Source of the DNA: Rusavskia elegans
Lineage: Eukaryota > Ascomycota > Lecanoromycetes > Teloschistales > Teloschistaceae
Assembly: GCA_011316305.1 (NCBI GenBank)
Contig: SAUG01000151.1
Coordinates: forward strand, 1 to 64,000
DNA: 64,000 nt
Reading direction: 5' to 3'
A program made the position numbers and the translations under genes. Position 1 is the stretch's first letter. Every line of letters starts with the position of its first letter. A model generated the notes under the pieces. That model searched no databases. It had not been told where the DNA came from and saw only the letters and a list, made by a program, of their open reading frames with translations. Shown one piece after another: positions 34,036-45,957 of this stretch.

Positions 34036-35972
34036 TTACTCGTGTTTCACAAGCAATGTGACGTTCGGACCTTGATAATGCTTTCTTGCGTAGAAAACCC
34101 AATTTAAGAGCGAAAGGAGAACCATCGAGACAAGGACAACAGATGTGTAGTCTGACGTGACGAGTCAGCTTGAATATCAGGTCTGGGGCTCTGTAGCGGT
34201 ATATACTCATTGATCCCCCGCTTGCAGGCCGTCCAACAGGAAGGCTGAAGATAACCAAGGCGAAAGACGTCCAACCCACCACGACTGCGTTGACCAGCCA
34301 TCCAAACTTGCCCAAATAGAAAGAACTTTCAGTTGGCAAATACTTCTGATCTCGGCGTTGCCATAGTAGCAGCGCCGCTGGGAAGCTGAATGAAATGAGC
34401 TCGGTAAGCATGGCCGTTCCAATGAAGACGTTGAATGCTATAGAACGTAAGCAGCTTTCGATCTGGAGGATCAATCAATGCCCATAGGAGGACATGCTGA
34501 CCAGACGATGAAACCAGATGAACACAACCGAGGACACTTAGCCAGAAGCCGTTGAAAAGGAGTGCCCAGCCAGGCACACCAAGGCGATTGTGCGTTCTTT
34601 TGACATACGCTGAAAAGAAAATCGCATCATCCCGTGCGAAGGACCAGGTAAGACGCGAGCCGCTCTGTACGCTGCCAATCGAGGTGATAAAAAGGGCCAG
34701 CAACATCATGGCCATGAACACAGTTGCTGCAGCACTAGATCCCGTAGCCTGGAACCAAACTTCGTATATTGGTACCCTGCACGGCTCATTAGATGAAGGC
34801 ATGCTTTCGACTTTGGTACAAGACTGACCCTGTCCGGCTATTGATTGCAGCGTCCAGATCTCTAACACCATACAGCATTGAGATCGCAAAGAAGAAGGTG
34901 GTAATGAAGCCGACGACGAGGCTGTTGACGATAGCCCGCGGCACTACTTTTGCAGGCTCGAAGCAGTCTTCTCCCAGATGGATGGCACCATCCAACCCTC
35001 CGAAGCCATATATGGGGTTGATCAAACCAAGCAGGAAGACGAGGGCGTTGGAGTCCCAACCAGTGTTGTTGATGAAGTTGTGCCATACTTTATGGCTTGA
35101 CTGCTTGGGTTGTGCAACAGCCAAACAGACAATGCTGATGATGAAAACTGCACTCAGTGATATGAGAACTTATGAATGCGATGTCAGCACTTCAAAAGCA
35201 TTCACCGAAAGTAAGTGGTCACTGAGGCCCAACATACATCCTATGTTATGCGTCCATGGTGCGCGACTGAGAATAAGGAGGTTGTACAAGGCAGTCACCA
35301 CATTATTGGCCTGGTACAACATGAAAGTATGCCAACGCTCGATATGATAAGAAGGGACATGGAATGCGACCATGGCAAGGATAAGCTGAGCCACGATGAT
35401 ATGCGCAGTTGCAATCATGGCGACGCGTCCGATGGCGTTGATAGAGCCACAACAGTATGACTGTAACCAATGTCAACATGGTCCAAGGCGAACGAGCAAG
35501 ACATACAATTCCCCGCTTCTTTCCCTCGGGTGCTAAGAGAGCTGTCCAGTGGTATTGGCCCCCAGCTGTGGTGTAACGGGCGGCCATCTCCGCCAGAGAG
35601 AGTGCCACAGCGCCATAGACAAAAAGAACAACGATAAGACCGTAGAGAACGGTCACTGATCCACCATGGCTGAGCCCGAGGATGATGGTCGAGGCAACAG
35701 TCAACCAGCTGCTTAATAGGTTGAAGGCTACGGAGATGATCTCGAAGAAACCGGTTGTTCGTGGAACTTTTTCAACGTTGCCGATAATTACGGCGCCTGT
35801 TCTGACCGATTATTTCGTTGCCAAAGCACTCTTCGGAGGACTGACCAGTGGTCTCTTCTTTGACTGTGTTCTCTAAGTAAGAAATCAGCGTCTGATGCTT
35901 ATGATCTGGAATCATCGGATGATCCAGACCTAGTGATTGACCATGTGGCTCTGTTGTCAGATCTTGAGCCAT
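34036..35972 (-). CDS. Amino acid/choline permease (APC superfamily, ACT family)
   Basis: Seven exons on the minus strand (35846-35972, 35507-35796, 35238-35460, 34829-35147, 34502-34776, 34207-34437, 34036-34151). The six introns of 46-90 nt all have GT-AG ends and consistent phase, giving 526 residues and about 12 membrane spans. Signature segments are the TM1 region IISVAFNLLSSW, EMAARYTTAGGQYHW, GFGGLDGAIHLGEDC, PRAIVNSLVVGFIT, SRLTWSFARDDA and SSSAFNVFIGTAMLTE. These match fungal GABA/choline/amino-acid permeases (Uga4/Hnm1-like). The exact substrate is open. No lesion is visible. Expected location is the plasma or vacuolar membrane. Confidence 0.9.
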
Positions 35973-36754
35973 GATTTCGTTGTAGGCTCCGATATCAGTG
36001 GTAAGCGTACTGACTTTGCGGTTCTTTTAGTCTTACCGATCCGTCCAGACTGCCAAATGACTCCAATTCTTTGTTGAGTGTTCGGATTCTAATATTTCAA
36101 CAAGTACGGATCCATACCTCGGCTTAGTGAATATGGAGTCTACAAAGGACCCGAGGTGGACTGAATTAGGTAGGAACACCGCGGATGCATGTCTTTCTCC
36201 AAAGCAAAGGTACTCAAAGGCGTATAGGTCGAATAATTTCCCACCGCATAATTCTTGCCGAATCCCTCGGTACGCCTGAAAGCATGTAGGAAAGATGCCG
36301 AGGTCAGGCCCACATTTATGCTGCATGACTCACGGTATTGTGCATGATATGACGACGGATCGATCTCAACAGGTATCAGTGAAATCTGCCTAAATAAAGT
36401 CCAGAGCGGATAATTCAACGCGTTGGTCACCATCGCAAGAAGTCGAATACGTATCAGATCACGTCCACATACACCGTGATCAACCTGAATTCAGGCGAAC
36501 GTACTAATTGAGAGATCTGCACTTCAGATATTGACGATGATAACATTCGGACGATCTGGCTTCACTTATCCCCCCCTGTCCAGGCTCTTTGTCCAAGCAC
36601 TTCCGGGTCATCCTTGATGTTATAGTGTTCCAGTATTCAATAGAGGATGGCTGAGCTGTAGCCTCTTACCAGGTCACAGATTTTTGTCTCCTTTGTTTCC
36701 AACACGAACTCATCTCGGGCGACCAGACATTATGAAACAACACGCATCCAGCTT
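35973..36754. other. Spacer between two minus-strand genes
   Basis: Upstream of the permease gene and downstream of the PTH11-like gene. Open frames here are short and without motifs. Confidence 0.45.
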
Positions 36755-38015
36755 CTAGCAGTTCGCTCGAGGTTTGATGCTCTCCAACAATACGGCACCA
36801 CCAGGAAGGGGGATTGCCGAGTCGATGAGGCTAAACTGGAGCATATCGAAGGGTGGCTTTATCACCGGGGCACAGGCCGTAATGATGCTCAGATTCATAG
36901 ACGCCCTAGGGTTATATCAGTCTCAATCGTGGTAGCGTGCTTGTTGTATCGTACTGTCCCCAAATCGTAGGATCGACAACAAACCCTTTGTTTCAAAAAT
37001 ATCAGTCCAAGCGAGCTGTGCAGTGGTAATTTACTTACAAGGTTTATCTTCGTTGTGTAGGTAGTCACGTAGACTAGCCAGCTCGAGTGAGGTCATGATG
37101 CTTACCCTAAGATGACTTGAGATGTCTCGTGCTCTAATGCAGGAGGCGAAACGTACACTATGCGCGGGACGAACACCATATATATCGTCAATTTGCGAGT
37201 CCACCTCATTTGAACGTCTCTGAGAATCACATAAGGTAATACGATGATGATAAGGTCGGACAGAATTATGATGACCCCGTTGACCAGGTATAGAGCCTCC
37301 TACACCTGAAGTCAGCAGAAGTTCACAAGCGGTACACAAGGGTGTATACTTGATTATAGCAACCAGCCGCGGAGAGGTCCCATGGCTTCGGGAGCGGACA
37401 CTGGGTACTGTAGGTGATGATAGCCGCACAAGCCCACAGTGTCAGAAGTAAGACAAATGACCAAAGCGTACGCCGCATTGGCTTCGAGGGCGTCAACTGT
37501 AAGAATACAAGGAGTAGGGTGATTTTTGCCAAGTAGTGGACAGAGATCTTGAGTATTTGACTGGTAAACACGGCCTACCATTCGGCGTAGCATCATCAGT
37601 ATTGCCTCTGTTTTGATCAAGCCAGGGCCAACCTTGCTGTAATATGAGTAGTCTCCAAGACTCAACTTGTTCCTGTGTCGTCCTAGGCCATGGTTGACAG
37701 CTAGATGAACGAGGACGCTCTGTATGAGTGCTAGAACCTGATCGCCGGACCCTGTCAGCCATTCGACTCCAGAATTATGAGAGGGAGTCCTATGACAGAG
37801 CTTACACTTGCGAAACAAATGGTAATACTGTCTCTGCCGAGCTTCGGTCTTGTCCCGAATCGTGCGATGATAGCAAGTCCCATAAGACAGACCATAATCC
37901 AGGTTGCTACAACCACGGCAGGCCCATGATTTTCAGCGGTTATAAGCCCATGCGGAGGGTGGGAGCCGCCATTACCATTGAATATCAGGTGATCTGGTAG
38001 ATTGGACTCAGACAT
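36755..38015 (-). CDS. PTH11-like / fungal rhodopsin-fold seven-helix membrane protein
   Basis: Seven exons on the minus strand (37806-38015, 37633-37737, 37350-37574, 37106-37296, 37039-37073, 36955-36985, 36755-36905) give an uninterrupted 315-residue frame. ATG at 38015 is chosen because upstream codons start only with GTG. The order matches the fungal Rhodopsin domain family (PF20684). It begins VVVATWIMVCLMGLAIIARF, then a Gly-Arg-Asp turn, VNHGLGRHRNKLS, a helix HYLAKITLLLVFLQLTPSKP and CPLPKPWDL with conserved Cys. It then shows LYLVNGVIIILSDLIIIVLP, FVPRIV, DPTIWGQASMNLSIITACAP. Family members include the surface-sensing receptor PTH11, but most have no known ligand. Intron 4 would be only 32 nt, unusually short, so that junction is the weakest part of the model. 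Confidence 0.8.
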
Positions 38016-39246
38016 TGGTGCACAGGCGGTCGGAAAGTGTGCACTTTCGATTTTGAGGGGTGACACCGCTTGAAGATACTGTGTCTGTTACTTCTAAAAG
38101 CATAGGAGAAGATGCCTGTTTGTTCTCTGATTGCTTTGAGGCCTCGGAACTCGGATGAGGAGGTCGATGTTCGTATCATCCAGCGTCATTGAGCATTGAG
38201 GCATTTAATACGGCGCAGTCATGGATCCAGGCATACGGCCTGGAATGGGTGGGAAACACCTGCATCAATGTCCCATTGCATTTGCATCTGTCAGGCGGCT
38301 TGAAGTACCTCATTAGCACCCTATGCAGACAATACGCCGCTGACGAACATACCAATAATAAATCGACGATAGCAACAAAAGCTATCCGATTTTTTGCAAT
38401 TAGTATTGGAGCATTAAGTGGATAATGGTGTCACTGCATCTGCGTGCAGCGTGGGTCGATTGCTTATTGGCATCTTTTAGGTCAACCAACCGAGAGGTTG
38501 TACGGACCCTTATCATACTTTTGTACGGGCAACCGTCGTTCATGCGCATTGTTCCCAGAAATGGTCTTTCAGATGCTGATCTGCGGCGAGTGCAGCTCAA
38601 TTTTCCAGGTCCGACGGTATGACTCGCGTAACCTGCACCAAGGTTCGGGAATGCTATTGGACGGCGTATTGTCAGCCTCACGGTAACGTGAGATGATTTG
38701 CCTCCACATGCGGTGCTACTCCACTAAGGCAAGTAGACGCATCAGATCCAGACATATATTGTACAGGAACGGATCTGGAAGGTGGCTCCTTGCTTGCATG
38801 TTCCAATTGATAAACCTGCATCTTTGTAGGCGGCAAAGCTGACAGTATTGGGCTTTGATAACCGTCGAGTACCAACTTGCAGCATCTACGCCGTAGCCAA
38901 AAACGCCTCAGTCAGTTCCTGTTCCTCTCTCGGTGGGTTATGCGATGTGTTGGATTATCTGTGGGGTTTCTTTCGGGATACACGTTTGTTTGAGTCCATT
39001 GCACAAGAGTCCACCATTGGGGGCTGTGCCTTTTGCAAGCATAGAAGGTCTTCGACCCACAGGGTCATCCCCTCTACCCAGTCTGATCACTTCCAACAAG
39101 AACCCCACTTTATCAAGACGTCTTTTATGACGACATTGAATTTTCTTTGAAGCCCAGATTACATTCGGCTGTCGACAGTACTATACTACCATCCTCTGAC
39201 CTCGTTGATCTGTGGATACAACAGTCGCATTGATATAATTGTGTTC
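38016..39246. other. Divergent intergenic region, no supported gene
   Basis: Lies between the minus-strand PTH11-like gene and the plus-strand permease, so it holds both promoters. Open frames are short and unconvincing. Confidence 0.5.
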
Positions 39247-41247
39247 ATGGCGTTCAGAGACGATATACCAATCCCTCAAGGCCGAGGCTTACAGCGACGT
39301 GTCAACAATGCGATCTCTGATGAGACGGGCCACCTGGAGGACACAAATCTTGATCTAGACGCAAGGACAATGGCAATATTGGGCAAAAGGCAGCAACTAA
39401 GTGTCAGACTGAAACTTCAATGAATAACGGGAGTCGATACTTACTGATACACATCCCAATAGAGAAGCTTTGGCCTGGTCTCTCTAGTGGCCTTCTCAAC
39501 TACCTTGATTGCGTCCTGGGAGTCAATTGCATGGTGAGCAGCCCATTTGATTATTCCAAGACACTAAGATGTCCCTGACAGACTTTCCAGTACCTTCCAA
39601 AACGGACTCGTCAATGGCGGTCCTGCCACGCTGGTATACGGGCTTCTCGTATCCTGGTTAGGGTCGCTCGCTGTTTGTGCGTCTCTGGCAGAGATGGCTT
39701 CTATGTGAGCCCCTTGGGTCCCACTCATCATGCTACATACCCATCTCATCAGGTCCCCAACATCCGGCGGCCAGTACCATTGGGTCTCTCAACTTGCACC
39801 TGCTCGTTCCGCAGTGGTTTTCAGTTGGGCTGCTGGTAAGCTAAGCCTTCTCAGGTCTTTCTTGGCTCCCATTGCTTATTACACCAATCAAACCAGGGTG
39901 GGTCTCAATCTTTGCCCGGCTATCTGTTTGTGCCAGCGGCGCTTTCATGGTTGGGCAGCTTATTCAAGGGCTGCTGATATTCAACGTCAGCGGTTACGAG
40001 CCACTACGCTGGCATGCCACTATGCTATACTGGATGGTACTCTTGATTGCTATGATCGTGAACATCCTTGGTATCAGAATTTTTCCTCACATCGAGAGCG
40101 CTGCATTCATCTTTCATATATGCTTTTTCTTCGTCCTGCTAGTCCCGTTGGTCTATCTCACACCGCAGAGTTCTGCTCGATATGTCTTCACAGGTTTCGA
40201 GAACGCTGGTGGATGGGAAAGCAATGGTGTTTCATGGTGTCTGGGGTTACTGACCTCCGCATGGTCATTTGTTGGTAAGGATACGGTGGAACGATCTCTC
40301 TCTGAGCCTTGGTTAGACTGATAATGGACAGGAATCGATGGCACAACCCATATGAGTATACGAGTCCCTACTGCTTCTCACCAAAAGGCAACGATATATT
40401 AACCGCGTGAAACAGGCGAAGAAGTCAAAGACGCCGCAAACGTCGTTCCAAAGAGTATGGTGGTAGCCCTGATAATCAGCGGCGTCCTCACCATGGCCTT
40501 TTCCATTGCAATACTATTCGGCATTGGAGATATCAATCTTGCGCTCGAGACTCCCACACATTATCCAATCATTCAAATCTTCCATACTGCCACTGGCTCG
40601 AAAGGAGCCACCACCGCAATTACCTGCACCCTCATCTCGACTCTTGTCTTCACAACTTTCGGCCTGCTGGCATGCGCATCCCGACTGGCATGGGCTTTCG
40701 CTCGAGACAAGGGGTTTCCTTTTCCCAATTACTTTGCCCACGTTAGTATACAGCACTGCTGCATTTGTCAGGAATTAGGGATCGCTGACTGTAGGTTTAG
40801 GTGAGCAAGTACTACAGGATTCCTGTCCGGTCGATCGTGCTTATCACTTTCATTGCTTGCCTTCTTGGTCTAGTCAATATCGGTTCCTCAACGGCCTTTA
40901 ACGCATTAACTTCTCTTGCTTTAATCGGTCACTATACCTCGTATCTCCTTCCCATCACGCTCATCGTCATCCGTCGATTTGGAACAAAAGAGATACCTTG
41001 GGGTCCATGGACATTGGGAAGATGGGGCCTCCCGATCAATCTGGCCTCGATCACTTATTCGATTGTGCTGATAGTGTTTGCGGTGTTCCCACCTTTCCAG
41101 CCTGTCTCGGCAAGGACTATCAATTATGCAGGTGTTATCTTCGGTGCGGTAATGTTGCTGTGCACCATCATGTGGTATGCGTATGGCAGAAAGGTCTATT
41201 GGGGCCCGATCAGAGAGGTGATAGAGGAGGGCCACGTGAAGAAATGA
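39247..41247 (+). CDS. Amino acid permease (APC superfamily, ACT family)
   Basis: Eight exons (39247-39402, 39463-39533, 39591-39704, 39753-39835, 39897-40274, 40332-40355, 40416-40741, 40801-41247) with introns of 48-61 nt. All phases agree, giving 532 residues. Signature segments are SFGLVSLVAFSTTLIASWES (TM1), NGGPATLVYGLLVSWLGSL, ASLAEMASM, SPTSGGQYHWVSQLAP, SEEVKDAANVVPKSMV, SRLAWAFARDKGFPFP, VRSIVLITFIACLLGLVNIG and SSTAFNALTSLALIGHYTSY. A 24-nt micro-exon (40332-40355) carries IDGTTHM, the usual short motif before the conserved EEV. It is related to the permease at 34-36 kb but clearly diverged, so not a recent duplicate. Substrate unknown. Confidence 0.9.
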
Positions 41248-41669
41248 TTGGCTTACGGCACCAGGCCAGCACCAACATCCGTATTTTTGATTGGGTTTAG
41301 ACGCCGACTTGGTAAAGGGGAGTGATTATTTGTAACGCTGGCCGTAAAATAGAGCAGTGCAACGGTCCAATATTCTACTCGAATACAAAGTCCTGCAGAG
41401 GAAGTCCTCAAGCTATCAACGCCTCCGGGGTCATACGAGGATCATCTGGCCATTCATACTGCTCTCCAGTATCGTGGTTGGCAAACCGATTGTCCCGATC
41501 TGCCCTTTGGTCTGAATGGTGGAGCCTCCACCCACGAAGGAGTTGTCCAAGTCGTGGATCTTCGAACACTTGGTCACCGCTCTCTTGATTTGAAAAGCCG
41601 AAGTCATATTGTATGTCATCTTTACTCTGTAGTGAGAACACCGGTTGCCACAAGAAAGCCCTTTCCAAT

Positions 41670-42169
41670 ATTTTAAGCCCTTGCTTTTGAGCCGTAGCTG
41701 GCTATGGCACCCCTAATGAGCTTGGTCATCCTAGGTTTGGACTAATCTGGTACCCAGGAAGGCTTTCCCGGAATATCGTCGCACAGTTCGCAGTAGGCCA
41801 GAACATCTAAGTTTCCCTCGCGATTTAAGCGGCGTAACACAACATCTCTGATAATCAAGTACGGTTCTTGCGTATAGTGAGGCTGCAGACCGACCGTGGT
41901 ATCGGCTGGGGGTAAAATTTTCAACAAAGCGTAGATTTTGTCCCTAGGATCAGAGAAAAGACAGTCTGCCGCGCCTTCCATCCAATATCAACGGGCCATT
42001 CGGGCCAAGCCTTGTCTGCAACAGCATGAGTTGGCAGTGTGATTGTACCCACATTCCAATCAACTTCAACCCATGAGCTGATTGATATCAGCGTCCCTAT
42101 TGCCAATGCACTATCTTCGCTTTCGGGGCCAAGCCATACAAGGACTTGCTGGTACATTCTTATGTCCAC
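41670..42169 (-). pseudogene. HET-domain gene relic
   Basis: On the minus strand, a fragment MYQQVLVWLGPESEDSA matches the middle of a HET domain. After a frameshift and an apparent internal deletion near 41980 comes CLFSDPRDKIYALLKILPPA and then KPSWVPD followed by TAG at 41742-41744, exactly where the family has Trp (WVPDW). The frame past the stop continues with a family-like SYGSKARA end. The N-terminal third of the domain is missing. Truncation, frameshift, deletion and nonsense together show a dead gene. Confidence 0.7.
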
Positions 42170-42598
42170 AGAGAACGATTTGCAGAGGCAATACAGCTCC
42201 TCGAACGGGCTATACCGATGCGCGAGAAGCTACGTCAGCCCCATGACAGTGGTATTCTCGGTCCGGTCACTAGTATGGGGTATTGCAAGATGATATTGAA
42301 GGATTATACCGGGGCGGAGGTCCATCTCAAGCGCGCGGTGGAGGGATTCGGGTCTTCGTTTGGAATGCGTGCGGAAAACGCGAAGGATGCTATAGGAAGC
42401 TTACTCGAGGTGTTATATGAGCAAGAGAAGTACGAGGAGGATAGGGTCTTGAGGGAGGACTGGATTAGAAGAGGTGGAACCACGTTTGAGGCGGTGATTA
42501 ATGGCAAGGTGGTTGATGAGGTTAGTGACCAACTGACGGGAGGAAGCGAAGCGGATCACGACCAAGGGGATAAGACTTATGTGGACAATACACCATGA
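42146..42598 (+). pseudogene. TPR-domain (kinesin-light-chain-like) gene fragment
   Basis: The plus-strand frame reads RERFAEAIQLLERAIPMREK, then SMGYCKMILKDYTGAEVHLKRA and ALYEQ-type repeat ends: at least two to three TPR units of the kind found at the C-terminus of fungal NB-ARC/HET-associated TPR proteins. There is no upstream gene body: the sequence immediately before is the oppositely oriented HET relic. It is most likely the surviving 3' end of a larger gene. The stop is at 42596-42598. Confidence 0.6.
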
Positions 42599-43307
42599 AC
42601 TCGGAAAGTGGAAGCGGATGCGGATGGACTCGATCTGCGTAAAGCAGCTTTTCTGTCGCGTTTTCGACTGGCGAAACTCTGAGATGATAGAAGGATTCCA
42701 ATAGATCAGATGTAGACAGCAGAGATACAGATTTTTTTTACTGGAAAATTTTCGAAAGGAGGTGATGTTGTGGGCTTTTACCGTCATGATGACTTTTACT
42801 CATGAGTCTTGGCTTGACCAATCGACACGATATACTACTTCAATCTTTCATAACCGAGAGTTAGGATTTTAAGATGGGCAGGGACTCGACTTGAAATGGA
42901 GCCAGAAAGGAACCAAACTTATTAGTGCTGCATTCGATAAACAGACGCTACAGTTGCAAGGCTGATACTTGTCATCGCAGTGCATTGAATGTGGAATCCA
43001 AGACCAAGAGCAATATGTTGACGGCGACTGCAGATGGACAGGGGTTACGGATTGTCTCGTGCACGTGACGTTGAAGATCGGCCCCAGCCCCCACGAATCC
43101 AAAATCTTGAATCGAACCAGCTCAGTGCCCAGAGTCTTAGCTACCCATCGCCCAGATCCTTGGCTGGGCTCAAAGTCAACCGCAGATACCATCTGTCAAT
43201 GGTCCACAATAACTAGGACGGTGGTAAACATCAAGCTGAGCTTATCTGTTATGATGGGGGAATATGCAATCCCGAAGCAAGCACCTGTACATTTACCTCG
43301 CGTCATA
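42599..43307. other. Intergenic region, no supported gene
   Basis: Convergent 3' regions. Overlapping short frames on both strands without motifs. Confidence 0.5.
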
Positions 43308-44747
43308 TTAGCCCTCGTACGAGCTCGCGGAACAAGTAAAAGACCCTCCCACACTCCCCGTCCTATAGCTCTCCAAGATATCCTCCACACTCGCGTACGC
43401 ACCGCAAACCAGCACGATTATCCCAATGACAAGCACCAGCCCATTCGCAATCGATAATCCAATGTTCCTCCGAGTGGCGTTCCATTTGCCCTCTTTCAAT
43501 ATGGAGAACCAGAAGAGAGCGGGGAAATAGAAAGTAAAACCGCTGATGAACAAGCTCGAGATGAGGCCTAGGAGGGCATTGAAAAATGGGATTGCTTCTG
43601 CGATGATCCAGGCGATGATGGTAAGTCCGGCTATCAGCACCAGCCAGATGATCCAGCCCTTTTTGGTGTGCACGTAGCGCAACTCGGAGTTGGGGAAGAC
43701 GCGGCCCATGATATATTTCCCAACGACGGTGGTGTTGATGCTCCCAGAGATGAAGATGACAGGAAGGGCGACGCCGAACGCAACCCGTGAGACGAGTTTC
43801 GGGGCGGAAAGAATGGCCGGACTGCCGACGTCGGCGCCGACAAAAGAATAAACGATGGCTCCGGTGAGAGTGTAGATGAAGATCTCCATCAGACCCAGCG
43901 CCCAGATGGATTTGACATAGTCCTTTGGTGTGTGCATTTCCGCCATGAAACTGTATTGGCAGACGGCGAAAGAGTAGGCGAAGATGATGTTCGTGGTTGA
44001 GAGGAAGGCCTTTGCGAAGGTGATGTCTGCCGGCGGCCACGCGGACCAACTCACAGCAGACAGGCCTCCCGCAGATTTCGACGCAGCCACGCCGGTGGCG
44101 ATCATGGTGATGAAGATGGCGACGAGGATGGAGACGAAATCGATGTAGCCCAAGATTGCGAACTCATGGAAGGTGGGAGGAAGCGCCAGGGCATACAGCA
44201 AGATCGCAGAAATGAAACCCCAGACCAAGGCGCAGGTCGCAGGCGAGTCGACTATGCGCACCCAGGCGATGGTACCGGTCAAGACGTGCGAGCCCGTGAG
44301 AAGGACGAGGAAAAGCACGAACATGACGCTCGTCAACTCGTAGCCGAATTTGCCCCACATCAAGGCGACGGCATCGGCGTAGTGCTGAACGTGCGGGTGC
44401 TTCAACCGGACCTGGCCGACGATGTAGCTGGTGTAGATGGCGATGAGCCCGATGCCGACGGTCATGATGACGCCGGCGACCATGCCCAGGGCAGCGAAGG
44501 CACTGGGGATGCTGAGGGAGCCCAGGGCTATGGCTTCGACGATCAGGCAGATTGTCAGTCTCTTCCATCCGAGCTTGTTGTGTTTCATCTGGCCTTCGGC
44601 GATGGATGCGCGCCGCGAGGTTGCCTTTTCATCCAGCACGCGCTCTTGCAACTGGTCCTGCTGGTCACCCTTTTCCATGTCGGGCTTCCACGCATGACCA
44701 TCTGAGTAAGACGCATCGTCGGTGTAGTCTTTCGTGGCAATCGACAT
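43308..44747 (-). CDS. Amino acid transporter, AAAP family (Aa_trans, Mtr-like)
   Basis: A single uninterrupted frame; ATG at 44747 gives 479 residues, the usual length for fungal neutral amino-acid permeases of PF01490. The open frame extends further upstream but without homology. A charged cytoplasmic N-terminus of about 65 residues precedes TM1, which has the family motif LIVEAIALGSLSIPSAFAALG. Next come GLIAIYTSYIVGQVRLKHPHV and HYADAVALMWG. Later markers are SFAVCQYSFMAEMHTPKDY and INTTVVGKYIMGRVF. Eleven membrane spans fit. It likely imports aromatic or neutral amino acids by proton symport; this is from family knowledge. The gene looks intact. Confidence 0.9.
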   Translation of the reverse strand: MSIATKDYTDDASYSDGHAWKPDMEKGDQQDQLQERVLDEKATSRRASIAEGQMKHNKLGWKRLTICLIVEAIALGSLSIPSAFAALGMVAGVIMTVGIGLIAIYTSYIVGQVRLKHPHVQHYADAVALMWGKFGYELTSVMFVLFLVLLTGSHVLTGTIAWVRIVDSPATCALVWGFISAILLYALALPPTFHEFAILGYIDFVSILVAIFITMIATGVAASKSAGGLSAVSWSAWPPADITFAKAFLSTTNIIFAYSFAVCQYSFMAEMHTPKDYVKSIWALGLMEIFIYTLTGAIVYSFVGADVGSPAILSAPKLVSRVAFGVALPVIFISGSINTTVVGKYIMGRVFPNSELRYVHTKKGWIIWLVLIAGLTIIAWIIAEAIPFFNALLGLISSLFISGFTFYFPALFWFSILKEGKWNATRRNIGLSIANGLVLVIGIIVLVCGAYASVEDILESYRTGSVGGSFTCSASSYEG

Positions 44748-45957
44748 ATCGGGAGGTTGCGACCGAGGAAGCGATTTCTCCAATTGGCTACAGCGGAGAA
44801 CAGACAGAGATGAGAGAAGGTCGTTCAAGAAAGTATATATATGCAGGAAAAGGTGTTTTGAGTGATCATGCAATCGTCTTATCGTCAATTGAAGCAGCAG
44901 ATAACAGCAGGCGATCTCTAGTGGGTGTTGGAGGCTGTTTCCCAGGATGATTGTAGATTGGTGGAAGGTGAGTGGAGGAAAATGTCTTGCAGCGCCCAGG
45001 AAGCTTTGGAACGCTAGGGGCCATGTCGCCGGAACCATCGGACCACCCGATTTGATGACTGAGAGGCGGCACGCGACCCGGAGTCCCATGGCGTCATGAC
45101 AAGCTTACGGCCAAGACGGCGCCTGAAGCTTCGATCTCTTGCTATTGTGCGGAAAGACTTCCGAACAAAACAAGCGCGAGCGATCGAGTAAGCGAGTTGG
45201 GCTGAGTAAGCGAAGCTTATCTCGGTCCGAGATGGCGACGGGCTCGTAAGGTAGTGAACATACTACGCCTTTCGCACGTCCATGTGGGCTATTGAGATTC
45301 CTCACCAAATGAAAAGAAGATGCGCCTTGCATTCCGAAGGCCGTTCATTCTAGTACCATTAATCTTAAGAGCCGCCTGCAACGCGGACTTCCTTGCCGTC
45401 GAGGGACAATGTCCGTGCAATCCAGTAGTGTGCGACGCGCCATCATATTACACGTCCAGATTCGGAAAGAGGCCAACAGTGCAGCCTGCAAGCCTGAATT
45501 TGTCCTAAGTGCCTGCATCTACCACCAAGGTCAACGCCTCTGAAATAACACGACTTTGATTCCAGAAAGGTACAGCCAGTAGAGACTTTTTTCCTAGGCA
45601 TCACTCTACAAGTTACGGACGTGCCTAATGAAATTTTTCCTCCTTCGATTTGGATAATATACATCCACTGACAGTATCTCCTGGCGATTCAAGTCGTCCC
45701 CCCCCCCCTCGTTCAGGTTGACCCTTCTAGCATCGCACATACTCAACGCCTTTGCCTCTGGCCCTGCAGCTCGCTGAAACGCCAAGACCACGCAGAGTCT
45801 AATAGATCGTGCAAACCCCTGCATTCCCTTTCTTTACTCGCCTAATTTTCGCGCCTCCTAGCCTCGAAGTTGCCTGAACGGCGCGGTATAGGTAAGGTGC
45901 TTTTATTTGGCTCATCCCTCGCTTTTTACAAAGCAGAACCCGATACTCGATTTGATA
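44748..45957. other. Intergenic region, no supported gene
   Basis: Includes the promoter of the AAAP gene. A small frame at 45320 (MRLAFRRPFILVPLILRAAC...) has a hydrophobic start and several Cys, but only 62 residues and no supporting signal. Confidence 0.45.

Noticed and set aside
44166..44705. 179-codon plus-strand frame opposite the AAAP gene
   Set aside because: Antisense shadow of a clearly conserved minus-strand transporter.
34036..45000. Secondary-metabolite biosynthetic cluster
   Set aside because: Transporters and a distant P450-like gene are present, but there is no polyketide synthase, peptide synthetase, terpene cyclase or pathway regulator in the window.
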